NCBI GenBank assembly: GCA_025451875.1
Contig: JANWJQ010000020.1
Span: forward strand, 1 to 64,000
Reading direction: 5' to 3'
DNA length: 64,000 nt
From: Rhizomicrobium sp.
GTDB lineage: Bacteria; Pseudomonadota; Alphaproteobacteria; Micropepsales; Micropepsaceae
Positions 23,664 through 31,399 of the stretch are shown here, in pieces. A program made the translations under genes and the position numbers. Each line of letters starts with the position of its first letter. The first letter of the stretch is position 1. The notes beneath the pieces were generated by a model. It saw only the letters and a list, made by a program, of their open reading frames with translations, was not told the DNA's origin and did not search any database.

Positions 23664-25624
23664 ACGCGCCGTTCCAGCAACGCAATGCGAAGGTCAACGC
23701 GACGCTGTATTTGTTTGCGTTCTTTCATCTCAACATCGCGTTCTCGTCGATCGAGGAAGAGCAACGCGGCGAGGTGATAAACCGCTGCTATTGGCCGTTG
23801 CTGGATCTGGCGGCGAGCCATGGCCCCATCGGCATTGAGATCACCGGCTTCACGTTGGAGGAAATCGCACGTCTTGATCCGGAATGGGTCGGCCGTGCCC
23901 GCGCGTTGATCGCGTGCGGTAAAGTCGAGCTGATCGGTTCCGGTTACGCGCAGATGATCGGCCCTTTGGTGCCGGCGCGCGTGACGGAAGAAAATCTGAA
24001 AATCGGCAATGAGATCTATCAACGTCATCTGGGCCATGTGCCCAAGCTCGCGCTGATCAACGAGCAGGCCTATTCGGCGGGTCTTGTTGGGCTTTATCTC
24101 GATGCCGGTTATCGCGCGATCCTGATGGATTGGGACAATCCGGGCTCGCAGCATCCCGAATGGGCGCCGGAAACGCGCTATCTTCCGCAAGCCGCCATCG
24201 GCAGCGACGGACGGAGCATCGATCTGCTTTGGACCAGCACCGTCGCCTTCCAGAAATTGCAGCGCTTTGCGCATGGCGATATCGGCCTGCAGGACTATGT
24301 CGATTACATCCGCACGCAGCGCGCCAAGACAGAACGCGCACTCTGTCTTTATGCCAGCGACGCGGAGATTTTCGATTTCCGTCCCGGCCGCTACAAGACC
24401 GAAGAGAAAATCGCGGGCACCGGCGAATGGAATCGCGTCGGGCAGGCGGTTGCGCGGCTGGCGCAACAGCACGACTTCTCTCTTGTCGCACCCAGCGAAG
24501 CCCTGCGCCTGCGCGATATACGCGACGCCGGACAGAAACTGCATCTTGAAACGGCCGCCTGTCCGGTGCCGGTTAAGAAGCAGCGCAAATACGCACTCGC
24601 CCGCTGGGCGGTGACGGGACGCGATGACATCGGCGTCAACGCTGCCTGCCAGCGCATTCATGACGGTCTCGTCGCCCACGATGGCGATGCCGCTTCATGG
24701 AAAGAGCTCTGCTATTTGTGGTCGTCGGATTTCCGTACCCACATCACCGAAAGCCGCTGGACGAAATTCTGTGCGCGTTTGCGAGACGCAGAGCGCCGCT
24801 GGGCAATCGCGCCGGCGGTGCCTGCGCTTAAGCCGCAAGGTGGCTCCGTCGAATCCCGTTATGTCGATATCGAAACGCCGATACTGAAAGCGCGGTTGGA
24901 CCGTCGCCGCGGCCTTGCCATCGAGTCTCTTCAATTTGCGGGTCACCACGCAGCCGCCGTCGGCGGATTGCGCCACGGCCATTTCGACGACATCGCTTTG
25001 CAGGCCGATTGGTACACGGGCGATTGCGTTTTTGAGGCGCCGGGCGAGCACAAGGTCACTGATCTGGAGTGGTGCAAGGCGCGCGTGTGGAAAGACGCAC
25101 AAGGCAACACCATCGCCTTTGCGCGCATCGAAACTGCGCTTGGGCCTATCGAGAAGACGTTGCGCTTCGATGCGCGCGAACCGCGCGTGGATTTCGACAT
25201 CCACGTTGATTGGAAAGAGTGGGGCCGTGGTGCACTTCGCCTGGGTCATTTCACGCTGCTGCCAGGGCTTTTCGAATGGACGAAGCTTTCCTTAACGACG
25301 CACAATGGCGGTAAGGAAAAAGAAACTTTCTCCCTTAACGGTCATGCGGTGGATCACGGCGGCGCCGTTTCCTTCCTGGTTTCCTCCTCGCACGGCATCG
25401 GCATGACCGAAGGCTGGGCCGAGCTTGGCGACGAGAAAAGCCGCGTGCGCATTGAGGTAGACCGCGCCACGGCGCCGCTTCTGGGTCTTCTGACGCACAA
25501 GCGCGCTTCGGGCAGTGTGTTCTGCCAGCTGCAGCTGTCCGCGCTGGAGCTGGACGAGACGCGCAAGCCGCATGCCTATGCGAACGGGCCGCGCAGGTTT
25601 CGATTTGGTATACGCGCTGCCTGA
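23660..25624 (+). CDS. Glycoside hydrolase family 57-like protein
   Basis: 654 residues. The N-terminal part is a GH57-type barrel: LYLFAFFHLNIAFSSIEEE, PIGIEITGFTLEEIARL, KVELIGSGYAQMIGPLVP, KLALINEQAYSAGLVGLYLDAGYRAI (with the conserved Asn-Glu-Gln region of GH57) and LYASDAEIFDFRPGRY (SDAE, the usual acid/base region). After about residue 400 comes a beta-rich domain (DIETPILKARLDRRRGLAIESLQF). GH57 enzymes cut or transfer alpha-glucans or galactans, but several subfamilies in glycan operons are uncharacterised. There is no signal peptide, so it acts in the cytoplasm. Last gene of the coupled run that starts at 18634. Confidence 0.72.
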   Translation: MNAPFQQRNAKVNATLYLFAFFHLNIAFSSIEEEQRGEVINRCYWPLLDLAASHGPIGIEITGFTLEEIARLDPEWVGRARALIACGKVELIGSGYAQMIGPLVPARVTEENLKIGNEIYQRHLGHVPKLALINEQAYSAGLVGLYLDAGYRAILMDWDNPGSQHPEWAPETRYLPQAAIGSDGRSIDLLWTSTVAFQKLQRFAHGDIGLQDYVDYIRTQRAKTERALCLYASDAEIFDFRPGRYKTEEKIAGTGEWNRVGQAVARLAQQHDFSLVAPSEALRLRDIRDAGQKLHLETAACPVPVKKQRKYALARWAVTGRDDIGVNAACQRIHDGLVAHDGDAASWKELCYLWSSDFRTHITESRWTKFCARLRDAERRWAIAPAVPALKPQGGSVESRYVDIETPILKARLDRRRGLAIESLQFAGHHAAAVGGLRHGHFDDIALQADWYTGDCVFEAPGEHKVTDLEWCKARVWKDAQGNTIAFARIETALGPIEKTLRFDAREPRVDFDIHVDWKEWGRGALRLGHFTLLPGLFEWTKLSLTTHNGGKEKETFSLNGHAVDHGGAVSFLVSSSHGIGMTEGWAELGDEKSRVRIEVDRATAPLLGLLTHKRASGSVFCQLQLSALELDETRKPHAYANGPRRFRFGIRAA

Positions 25625-25708
25625 TTCAAAACATCACTATCTCGCGGTTTTTCCACTCATCGTTAACTATAACTTGCAACCATCGCCTCGCTTAAAAGGG
25701 GCATATCC

Positions 25709-26806
25709 ATGGCGCAGCGCGCAGCCAAGATTTTTCTGCCGGTTTCCAATGACACCGAAGTTGAAGCACCGCGAGCGAGCGGTCTGCGCGATTTCGCGCA
25801 ACCCTGGCTCGACCTGAACGACAAGGGCGTTCTCATCACCGGTGGCACGGGCTCCTTCGGCAAGCACTTCGTCAAGACGGTAATCGAGCATTACAAGCCG
25901 CGCCGACTTGTCATCTTCAGCCGCGACGAGCTGAAGCAGTATGAGATGCAGCAGATCTTCCCGATGGAGCAGTATCCGTTCATGCGGTACTTCATCGGCG
26001 ACGTGCGCGATCGCGACCGCCTCGAGCTGGCGATGCGCGACATCGACTATGTGATTCACGCCGCGGCGCTCAAGCAGGTGCCGACCGCAGAATACAATCC
26101 CTTCGAATGCATTCGCACCAATGTGATGGGTGCGGAGAATGTGGTGACGGCGGCGTTGAGCCGCAATGTGCGCAAGGTGATTGCGCTCTCCACCGACAAG
26201 GCCGCCAATCCGGTCAATCTCTACGGCGCGTCCAAGCTTGCCTCGGACAAGATATTCGTCGCCGCGAACAACCTGTCCGGCGCGGAAGGCACGAAATTCT
26301 CGGTCGTGCGCTATGGCAATGTGTTCGGCTCGCGCGGCAGTGTCGTGCCGTTCTTCCAGAAACTGCTGAACGAAGGCGCCAAGGAGCTTCCGATCACGGA
26401 TGAGCGCATGACGCGTTTCTGGATCACGCTGACGCAGGGCGTGAACTTTGTCCTCTCCAGCATGGAGATGACACAGGGCGGCGAGATCTTCGTTCCCAAG
26501 ATTCCGTCCACCACCATCACCCAACTGGCCGATCTTCTGGGCCCCAAGCTGGAGCAGAAGATTGTCGGCATTCGTCCCGGCGAGAAGCTGCACGAGACGA
26601 TGATCCCGGCCGATGACTCGCGCTGGACGGTGGAAATCGACGACCGCTTCGTCATCCTCGCCAGCTTCGCGGCCAAGGCGCGGGAAGCCTATATCCACCG
26701 CGGCGCCAGGCCCGTCGCGGAAGGCTTCGCCTATTCCAGCGACAACAATCCGGAGCGTCTGGACGCGCGCGGGTTGCAGACGCTGCTGATGCACGCTTTC
26801 GCATGA
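25709..26806 (+). CDS. pseB: UDP-N-acetylglucosamine 4,6-dehydratase (inverting), PseB/FlmA-like
   Basis: 365 residues. After a roughly 40-residue N-terminal extension comes an extended SDR: VLITGGTGSFGKHFVKTVIE (NAD site), LVIFSRDELKQYEMQQ, FIGDVRDRDRLELAM, VIHAAALKQVPTAEYNPFE, ALSTDKAANPVNLYGASKL and FSVVRYGNVFGSRGSVVPFF. The TDKAANPVNLYGASK segment and SRDELKQ motif identify the PseB/FlmA branch, which dehydrates and epimerises UDP-GlcNAc to UDP-2-acetamido-2,6-dideoxy-L-arabino-hexos-4-ulose, the first step towards pseudaminic acid. It overlaps pseC by ATGA. Confidence 0.93.
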   Translation: MAQRAAKIFLPVSNDTEVEAPRASGLRDFAQPWLDLNDKGVLITGGTGSFGKHFVKTVIEHYKPRRLVIFSRDELKQYEMQQIFPMEQYPFMRYFIGDVRDRDRLELAMRDIDYVIHAAALKQVPTAEYNPFECIRTNVMGAENVVTAALSRNVRKVIALSTDKAANPVNLYGASKLASDKIFVAANNLSGAEGTKFSVVRYGNVFGSRGSVVPFFQKLLNEGAKELPITDERMTRFWITLTQGVNFVLSSMEMTQGGEIFVPKIPSTTITQLADLLGPKLEQKIVGIRPGEKLHETMIPADDSRWTVEIDDRFVILASFAAKAREAYIHRGARPVAEGFAYSSDNNPERLDARGLQTLLMHAFA

Positions 26807-28044
26807 GCGCGCCGGCGCTTCGCTTCGACCAGCCGCGCGCGCGACCGGGCGCGTTTCTTCCCTATGGGCGTCAGCTCATCGAGGAAGACGATATCGCGGC
26901 GGTCGTCGAAGCCTTGCGCGGCGATCTTCTCACCACCGGCCCTTTCGTGGAGCGTTTCGAGGCGGGGCTCGCCAAGGCGGTTGGCGCCGAACATGCCGTC
27001 GTCTGTTCCAACGGCACGGCAGCGCTGCATATGGCGGCGCGCGCTCTGAATCTGGGGCCGGGCTCCAAGGTCATCGTTCCCGCCATTACTTTCCTCGCTA
27101 CCGCGAGCGCGCCGCATATGAACGGCGCTGAAATCGTTTTCGCGGATGTCGATCCGCAGACCGGCCTGATGCGGGCCGAGGATCTCAAGGCGGCTTTTGC
27201 CCGCGCGGGCCGTGCCGATGCGGTGTTCAACGTCCATCTGAACGGGCAGTGCGGCGATATCGAAGCCATCGCCAAGATCGCGCGCCTTAACGGCGCCAGG
27301 ATCGTCGAGGACGCCTGCCATGCCATCGGCACGGGGTTCGTCGCCGAGGACGGAAGTCTCACGCAGATCGGCGACAACGCATTCAGCGACCTCACCGTCT
27401 TCTCATTCCATCCGGTGAAGACCATCGCAATGGGCGAAGGCGGCGCGGTTACGACCAACGATCCGGAACTTGCCGCGCGCCTTATGCGTGCGCGCAATCA
27501 CGGCATGACGCGCAAACCCGACGACTTCGCGAACGTCGAAGATGCTTTCGATGCCGATGGCACACCGAATCCCTGGTATTACGAACTTGTCGAACCGGAG
27601 TTCAATTGGCGTGCGAACGATATCCAGTGCGCCCTCGGCCTGTCGCAGTTGGGCAAGCTCGGACGCTTCGTGACGCGCCGGCGTGCGCTTGCCGCTGGTT
27701 ATGACGCGTTGCTGGCGCCACTGGCGCCGATCGCCCGTCCCACGGCGCGCACCCGCGCGTCGCTGCCGGCCTGGCATCTTTACGCGGCCCGGATCGATTT
27801 CGAACGCGCTGGCATCTCGCGCGCGACCGTGATGCGCGAACTGGCGAAGGATGGAATCGGCAGCCAGGTACATTACTTTCCGGTCCATCGTCAGCCCTAT
27901 TATGCCAAGCGCTATGGCGCGCAGACGCTGCCGGGCGCCGATCGCTATTACGACCAGTGTCTCAGCCTGCCGCTGTTCGCGTCGATGAGCCTGGACGATG
28001 TCGAGCGCGTCACATCTGCGCTGGCGAATATTCTGGGCTACTGA
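26803..28044 (+). CDS. pseC: UDP-4-amino-4,6-dideoxy-N-acetyl-L-altrosamine transaminase, PseC/FlmB-like
   Basis: A 413-residue DegT/DnrJ/EryC1 aminotransferase acting on the PseB product. It opens with FLPYGRQLIEEDDIAAVVEAL and LLTTGPFVERFEAGLAKAVGAEHAVVCSNGTAALHMA. The PLP lysine is in FSFHPVKTIAMGEGGAV, preceded by RIVEDACHAIG, followed by NWRANDIQCALGLSQL. The sequence agrees over the full length with FlmB/PseC. Together with pseB it gives the first two steps of a nonulosonic acid pathway. A strong bidirectional terminator follows at 28062-28095. No PseH-type acetyltransferase gene is adjacent. Confidence 0.92.
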   Translation: MSAPALRFDQPRARPGAFLPYGRQLIEEDDIAAVVEALRGDLLTTGPFVERFEAGLAKAVGAEHAVVCSNGTAALHMAARALNLGPGSKVIVPAITFLATASAPHMNGAEIVFADVDPQTGLMRAEDLKAAFARAGRADAVFNVHLNGQCGDIEAIAKIARLNGARIVEDACHAIGTGFVAEDGSLTQIGDNAFSDLTVFSFHPVKTIAMGEGGAVTTNDPELAARLMRARNHGMTRKPDDFANVEDAFDADGTPNPWYYELVEPEFNWRANDIQCALGLSQLGKLGRFVTRRRALAAGYDALLAPLAPIARPTARTRASLPAWHLYAARIDFERAGISRATVMRELAKDGIGSQVHYFPVHRQPYYAKRYGAQTLPGADRYYDQCLSLPLFASMSLDDVERVTSALANILGY

Positions 28045-28061
28045 AAATCCAAAAAAAAGAA

Positions 28062-28095
28062 GGCGGAGTTTCGGCCCCCCGGTCGAAACTCCGCC
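28062..28095. terminator. Bidirectional intrinsic terminator
   Basis: A perfect 12-bp stem GGCGGAGTTTCG (28062-28073) with its complement (28084-28095), an A-run on the left (28050-28060) and T-rich TTTCTTTTTC on the right. It ends the pseB-pseC transcript and can also stop minus-strand transcripts from the flagellin gene. Confidence 0.85.
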
Positions 28096-28181
28096 CCATT
28101 TCTTTTTCTGAACCCACCGGCTTTCGCCCGACGCCCCAGGGCGCGGCTGGTTTTCCAGCTCACGCGTCCCGGTAAGCAGAA

Positions 28182-28209
28182 GCGGCGGGGCCGTTTGAAG
28201 CCCCGCCGC
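28182..28209 (-). terminator. GC-rich hairpin behind the first flagellin gene
   Basis: A perfect 10-bp stem (28182-28191 with 28200-28209), 8 bp after the flagellin stop, extended by AAGCA/TGCTT outer pairing. The downstream minus-strand sequence is CTTCTGCTT rather than a clean U-tract, so termination is likely but not certain; it may also stabilise the abundant flagellin mRNA. Confidence 0.55.
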
Positions 28210-28216
28210 CTTTTGC

Positions 28217-29047
28217 TTAGCCCTGGAACAGCGAGAGCGCGATCTGCGGCGACTGGTTGGCGATGGACAACGCCTGAACACCCAGCTGCTGCTTGACCTG
28301 CAGGGACTGCAGCATGGCGCTTTCCTGAGCCATGTTGGCGTCCACCAAGTTGCCGATGCCGGTCGTCAGCGTGTCGGACAGGTTCTGCACGAAGGTCGCC
28401 TGGATCGAGAGCTTCTTCGAGCCCGAACCCAACTGCGCCAAGGCGCTGTTGACGTTCGTGAGCGACTTCTCGACCGTGGCCACCATCGTGGAAGCCGCTG
28501 CCTGTGTCGAGATGTTGCCGGCTTTGGCGATGGTCACGATCGATCCGCTGAGGCTCATGTTCTGCGTGCCAACGGTGATCTTCTTGGTGCCGTCCGAAGA
28601 CGCCAGCACCGAGATGCCGTTCGTGGAGGAGCCGTCGATCAGGTTGAAGCCGTTGAACGAGGCGTTCGACACGACCGAAGCAATCTGGTCGCGCAGAGCG
28701 GTGAAATCTTCGTTCAGCGCCGAGCGGCTGGCCGTGTCGAGCGAAGCGTCAGACGCGGCAAGCGCCTTGGACTTCATCTCGATCAGAAGATCGGAGATCG
28801 ACTGGCCGGCCGACAGAGCGACGTCGACCGATGACGTGCCGCGGTTGATGGAGTCGGTAACGGCGGAATAACCGGCAACGTCGCCGCGCATGTTCTGCGC
28901 GATGGCGAAGGTGGCGCCGTCGTCTTTCGCCGATGCGACTTTGAGACCGCTGTTGATGGCAGCCTGGGTCTTCATCAGGCTCGCCTGGGTCTGGTTGAGG
29001 TACTGCAGCGCGACCATGGCGCCGGTGTTGGTATTGATGCTAATCAT
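28217..29047 (-). CDS. Flagellin, copy 1
   Basis: A 276-residue alphaproteobacterial short flagellin started at MISINTNTGAMVALQYLNQ (29047). The conserved N-terminal D0/D1 part includes LKVASAKDDGATFAIAQNMRGDVAGYSAVTDS and INRGTSSVDVALSAGQSISD; the C-terminal D1/D0 part includes IQATFVQNLSDTLTTGIGNLVDANMAQESA and LQVKQQLGVQALSIANQSPQIALSLFQG. The central domain is short. It is rich in Ser/Thr, the O-glycosylation sites used for nonulosonic acids. Same length as the neighbour at 29393-30223. A sigma-54-type promoter lies at 29117-29131. Confidence 0.96.
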   Translation of the reverse strand: MISINTNTGAMVALQYLNQTQASLMKTQAAINSGLKVASAKDDGATFAIAQNMRGDVAGYSAVTDSINRGTSSVDVALSAGQSISDLLIEMKSKALAASDASLDTASRSALNEDFTALRDQIASVVSNASFNGFNLIDGSSTNGISVLASSDGTKKITVGTQNMSLSGSIVTIAKAGNISTQAAASTMVATVEKSLTNVNSALAQLGSGSKKLSIQATFVQNLSDTLTTGIGNLVDANMAQESAMLQSLQVKQQLGVQALSIANQSPQIALSLFQG

Positions 29048-29116
29048 TGAAGCCTCCGTTCTGGCGTATGTTGTGAGCGTTTTGCTCAAGGGCATTCTTG
29101 CCCTGCACCCACAAAC

Positions 29117-29131
29117 GCAAGCGCCGTGCCG
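29117..29131 (-). promoter_or_regulatory. Sigma-54 promoter of flagellin copy 1
   Basis: On the minus strand CGGCACGGCGCTTGC, matching TGGCACG-N4-TTGC except for the first base, with the correct 10-bp GG-GC spacing. Start of transcription near 29105, giving a 5' leader of about 58 nt before the ATG at 29047. Confidence 0.75.
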
Positions 29132-29172
29132 CGCGCGTTTTACGATTCGCTAACTTTGGATTTTCAGATCCG

Positions 29173-29276
29173 CGGCAAAACTTGGCCCGGCGGCTTTTGC
29201 CGGACACCCAATTCAACCGGGCAGGATTTACCGGTTAAGGGGAAATTCTTGCCGGGTGACGGCAATTTCTGCCGGG
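29173..29276. promoter_or_regulatory. Cluster of GCCG/CGGC repeats, probable FlbD-type enhancers
   Basis: Contains the inverted repeat CGGCAAAA (29173-29180) with TTTTGCCG (29195-29202), the inverted repeat TTGCCG-N5-CGGCAA (29249-29265), and two near-identical TTGCCGGG/CTGCCGGG copies starting 20 bp apart (29245-29256 and 29265-29276). All are 70-170 bp upstream of the sigma-54 start of flagellin copy 1. This is where FlbD-type activators bind in Caulobacter. Confidence 0.55.
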
Positions 29277-29329
29277 AGTTTGAATCAAAACAGCGGCGAA
29301 AAAGATGAAAAAGAACTTTGAAAAAGAAA

Positions 29330-29359
29330 GGAGCGGCGCGGGTTTTGCCCGGCCGCTCC
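29330..29359 (-). terminator. Terminator behind flagellin copy 2
   Basis: An 8-bp stem GGAGCGGC (29330-29337) with GCCGCTCC (29352-29359) and further inner pairing, followed on the minus strand by a T-rich stretch (TTTCTTTTTCAAAG). It separates the two flagellin transcription units, so each flagellin has its own promoter and terminator. Confidence 0.75.
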
Positions 29360-29392
29360 GCCCCATTCTTCCCAAGGGTTTGGTCCTTGTCG

Positions 29393-30223
29393 TTAGTTCT
29401 GGAATAGCGAAAGGATAACCTGCGGCGACTGGTTGGCGATCGACAGGGCCTGAACACCCAGCTGCTGCTTGACCTGCAGGGACTGCAACTGCGCGCTTTC
29501 CTTGGCCATATCCGCGTCCACTAGGTTTCCGATGCCCGTGGTAAGGGTGTCGGAGAGGTTTTGGACGAATGTCGCCTGGACCGAGAGCTTCTTGGAACCG
29601 CTGCCAAGGCGCGCAAGGGCGCTGTTGACGTTGTTCAAAGACGCTTCGACCGTGTTGATCATCGCGGAAGCCTTTGACTGCGTCGAAATGGACGCGGTCG
29701 AGGTCATCGTTATGATCGAGCCGCTCAGTGAGAGATTTTCGCTCTGGACCGTGATGCGCTTCGTTCCGTCTGACGATGCGAGCACGGAGATGCCGTTGGT
29801 CGCCGAGCCGTCGATAAGATTGAAGCCATTGAACACGGCATTGTTGACGATGGAGGATATCTGATCGCGAAGCGCCTGGAAATCTTCGTTCAGTGCCTGA
29901 CGGCTCGCGGTGTCCATCGAGACGTCAGAAGCTGCAAGAGCCTTTTGCTTCATTTCGATCATCAGGTCGGAAATCGACTGGCCCGCGGAAAGAGCCACGT
30001 CGACCGAGGAAATGCCGCGGTTTATGGAGTCGGTGACCGCGGAATACCCAGCGACATCGCCACGCATGTTCTGGGCGATGGCGTAAGTCGCGCCGTCATC
30101 CTTTGCGCTGGCAACTTTCAGACCCGAATTGATGGCATTCTGGGTGGTCTCAAGCTGGGCTTTGGTTTTGTCCAGGTACTGCAGCGCGACCATGGCGCCG
30201 GTATTCGTATTGACGCTAAGCAT
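29393..30223 (-). CDS. Flagellin, copy 2
   Basis: 276 residues, starting MLSVNTNTGAMVALQYLDK (30223). N-terminal part LKVASAKDDGATYAIAQNMRG and C-terminal part LQVKQQLGVQALSIANQSPQVILSLFQN are almost identical to copy 1. Differences gather in the middle (ITVQSENLSLSGSIITMTSTASISTQSKA here) and at the ends of helices. The two genes form a tandem pair with separate promoters. Behind it is a terminator at 29330-29359; upstream is a textbook sigma-54 promoter at 30302-30316. Confidence 0.96.
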   Translation of the reverse strand: MLSVNTNTGAMVALQYLDKTKAQLETTQNAINSGLKVASAKDDGATYAIAQNMRGDVAGYSAVTDSINRGISSVDVALSAGQSISDLMIEMKQKALAASDVSMDTASRQALNEDFQALRDQISSIVNNAVFNGFNLIDGSATNGISVLASSDGTKRITVQSENLSLSGSIITMTSTASISTQSKASAMINTVEASLNNVNSALARLGSGSKKLSVQATFVQNLSDTLTTGIGNLVDADMAKESAQLQSLQVKQQLGVQALSIANQSPQVILSLFQN

Positions 30224-30301
30224 TGAGGATTCTCCGTCCCGTTCTCGAGTGGTGGCCTGCTTTCTGCCTGCCGCAGGGCACTATGCCCCGCCCACCGCAG
30301 C

Positions 30302-30316
30302 GCAACCTTCGTGCCA
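30302..30316 (-). promoter_or_regulatory. Sigma-54 promoter of flagellin copy 2
   Basis: Minus-strand TGGCACGAAGGTTGC is a full match to TGGCACG-N4-TTGC. Transcription would start near 30290, leaving a leader of about 67 nt before the ATG at 30223. A weaker GCCG-containing segment (about 30376-30415, minus strand TTCTGCCGC ... ATTGCCTGCC) lies 85-125 bp upstream and may be the activator site. Confidence 0.85.
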
Positions 30317-30429
30317 GCCCCTTAACCTGATAAGTATTTGATTCTATTAGTATAATTATAGACTCGAACCGCGTTTAGGCAGGCAATTTTTACCCTGCGG
30401 CAGAACCTGTCCGGCGTCCTTCGAACGCA

Positions 30430-30457
30430 AAACGCCGGCCCTTTCGGGCCGGCGTTT
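30430..30457 (-). terminator. Terminator of the flbT-flaF operon
   Basis: A perfect 12-bp stem (30430-30441 with 30446-30457) with a TTTC tetraloop; on the minus strand it ends in TTTT. It lies 28 bp after the flaF stop and so also insulates the flagellin promoter region. Confidence 0.85.
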
Positions 30458-30485
30458 CGGAAGAGGCGGCGTCTTTGCAAAACCG

Positions 30486-30836
30486 TCAGGCAGCGCCTTG
30501 GAGGCCCTGCATAATGGTGCGGTTGATCTCGATCAGCGGATCCATCGGGGCGCCGGTGCGGGTGACCTGCTTGGAGTATTTGGACACCCACAAGGAGAGC
30601 GAGACGATCTGGGCGCGCACTTCCTTGGGCAGCTGGTTGCGATCGTCCAGGCAGTCGCTGGCAAGGGTGCGCCAGAGCTTGCGATTCCAGTCCACGGCCT
30701 CGGCCAACGGGCCGCCGCTGACGTGCTTCTTTTGCGCGTCGATCAGCGCGCCGGTTACCAGGCCGAACAGCCGGTACTCGGTGGCGCGGGGATCTTCAGT
30801 AGTTACTTGCGTGCTTTCGTAGGCTTTGTGCGTCAT
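30486..30836 (-). CDS. flaF: Flagellar biosynthesis regulator FlaF
   Basis: 116 residues. FlaF is needed for flagellin export and filament assembly in Caulobacter and relatives and acts with FlbT to link flagellin translation to secretion. Family signatures: ATEYRLFGLVTGALIDAQ near the N-terminus, WNRKLWRTLASDCLDDRNQLPKEVRAQIVSL and LWVSKYSKQVTRTGAP, ending LIEINRTIMQGLQGAA. The start lies inside flbT (41-bp overlap), so the two are made from one mRNA. Confidence 0.95.
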   Translation of the reverse strand: MTHKAYESTQVTTEDPRATEYRLFGLVTGALIDAQKKHVSGGPLAEAVDWNRKLWRTLASDCLDDRNQLPKEVRAQIVSLSLWVSKYSKQVTRTGAPMDPLIEINRTIMQGLQGAA

Positions 30837-31221
30837 AGCTCAACCGCTCTCCTTCGAACTCAAATAGCTTTTTGCAGGCCATCAGGGCCTTGTAGTAGGC
30901 GCCGCTCATCACATCGCGGCTGATTTCCACGCAGGCCGCGAGCGCGGTGCGGTTGCGGATGGCGCCCATGAACTCGGTCATTCTGAGGGCGAAATCGTTG
31001 TAGTAGAGCTCGGTGTCCTCGGGGGCGAGGTACATCATCATGATCGGGAAATAGATGCGGCGGGCCGGAGTGGTGGCAGCCTCCGGCTGCATGATGTCCT
31101 TTTCGCGCAGCACGCACGCCTTGTTCTGCAGGACCAAGCTGGTGCGCTTGTCGCCATTCGCCAGCACCGCGCCGTTAAGCACGAACTTCTCACCCGGTTT
31201 GAGCGACAGTTTCAGCGGCAT
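30796..31221 (-). CDS. flbT: Flagellum biosynthesis repressor FlbT
   Basis: 141 residues from MPLKLSLKPGEKFVLNGAVL (31221); the frame is open upstream but this is the family start. FlbT binds the flagellin 5' untranslated region and destabilises the mRNA until the hook is complete. Conserved blocks: LKPGEKFVLNGAVL, LQNKACVLREKDIMQP, RRIYFPIMMMYLAP and ALAACVEISRDVMSGAYYKALMACKKLFEFE. It is divergent from the TPR-GT gene at 31400. Confidence 0.95.
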   Translation of the reverse strand: MPLKLSLKPGEKFVLNGAVLANGDKRTSLVLQNKACVLREKDIMQPEAATTPARRIYFPIMMMYLAPEDTELYYNDFALRMTEFMGAIRNRTALAACVEISRDVMSGAYYKALMACKKLFEFEGERLSYDAQSLRKHASNY

Positions 31222-31399
31222 CGGCGAATTCCTTTTGAATTCATTAAATTGAGCCGGGTGCGCAGTTCGCACCTCCCAATTCATGCACGTCACGCTAGCG
31301 CGCATTTCTTAACAAAGGCCTTGCAACACGAACGCTCGCGTTCACCGGGCCTTAAGCATGTTTGCCGTCTCATGCGCCCTGGTCTTGAAGGATTTTCAC
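31222..31399. promoter_or_regulatory. Divergent control region between flbT and the TPR-GT gene
   Basis: 178 bp without a gene. It contains two TTAA half-sites (31309-31312 and 31352-31355), but no full TTAA-N7-TTAA box, and no GG-N10-GC sigma-54 promoter towards flbT that I could find. A GAAGGATTTT Shine-Dalgarno-like element precedes the ATG at 31400. Confidence 0.35.

Noticed and set aside
30323..30330. CtrA box before flagellin copy 2
   Set aside because: Only one TTAA half-site is present, and the gene already has a full sigma-54 promoter.
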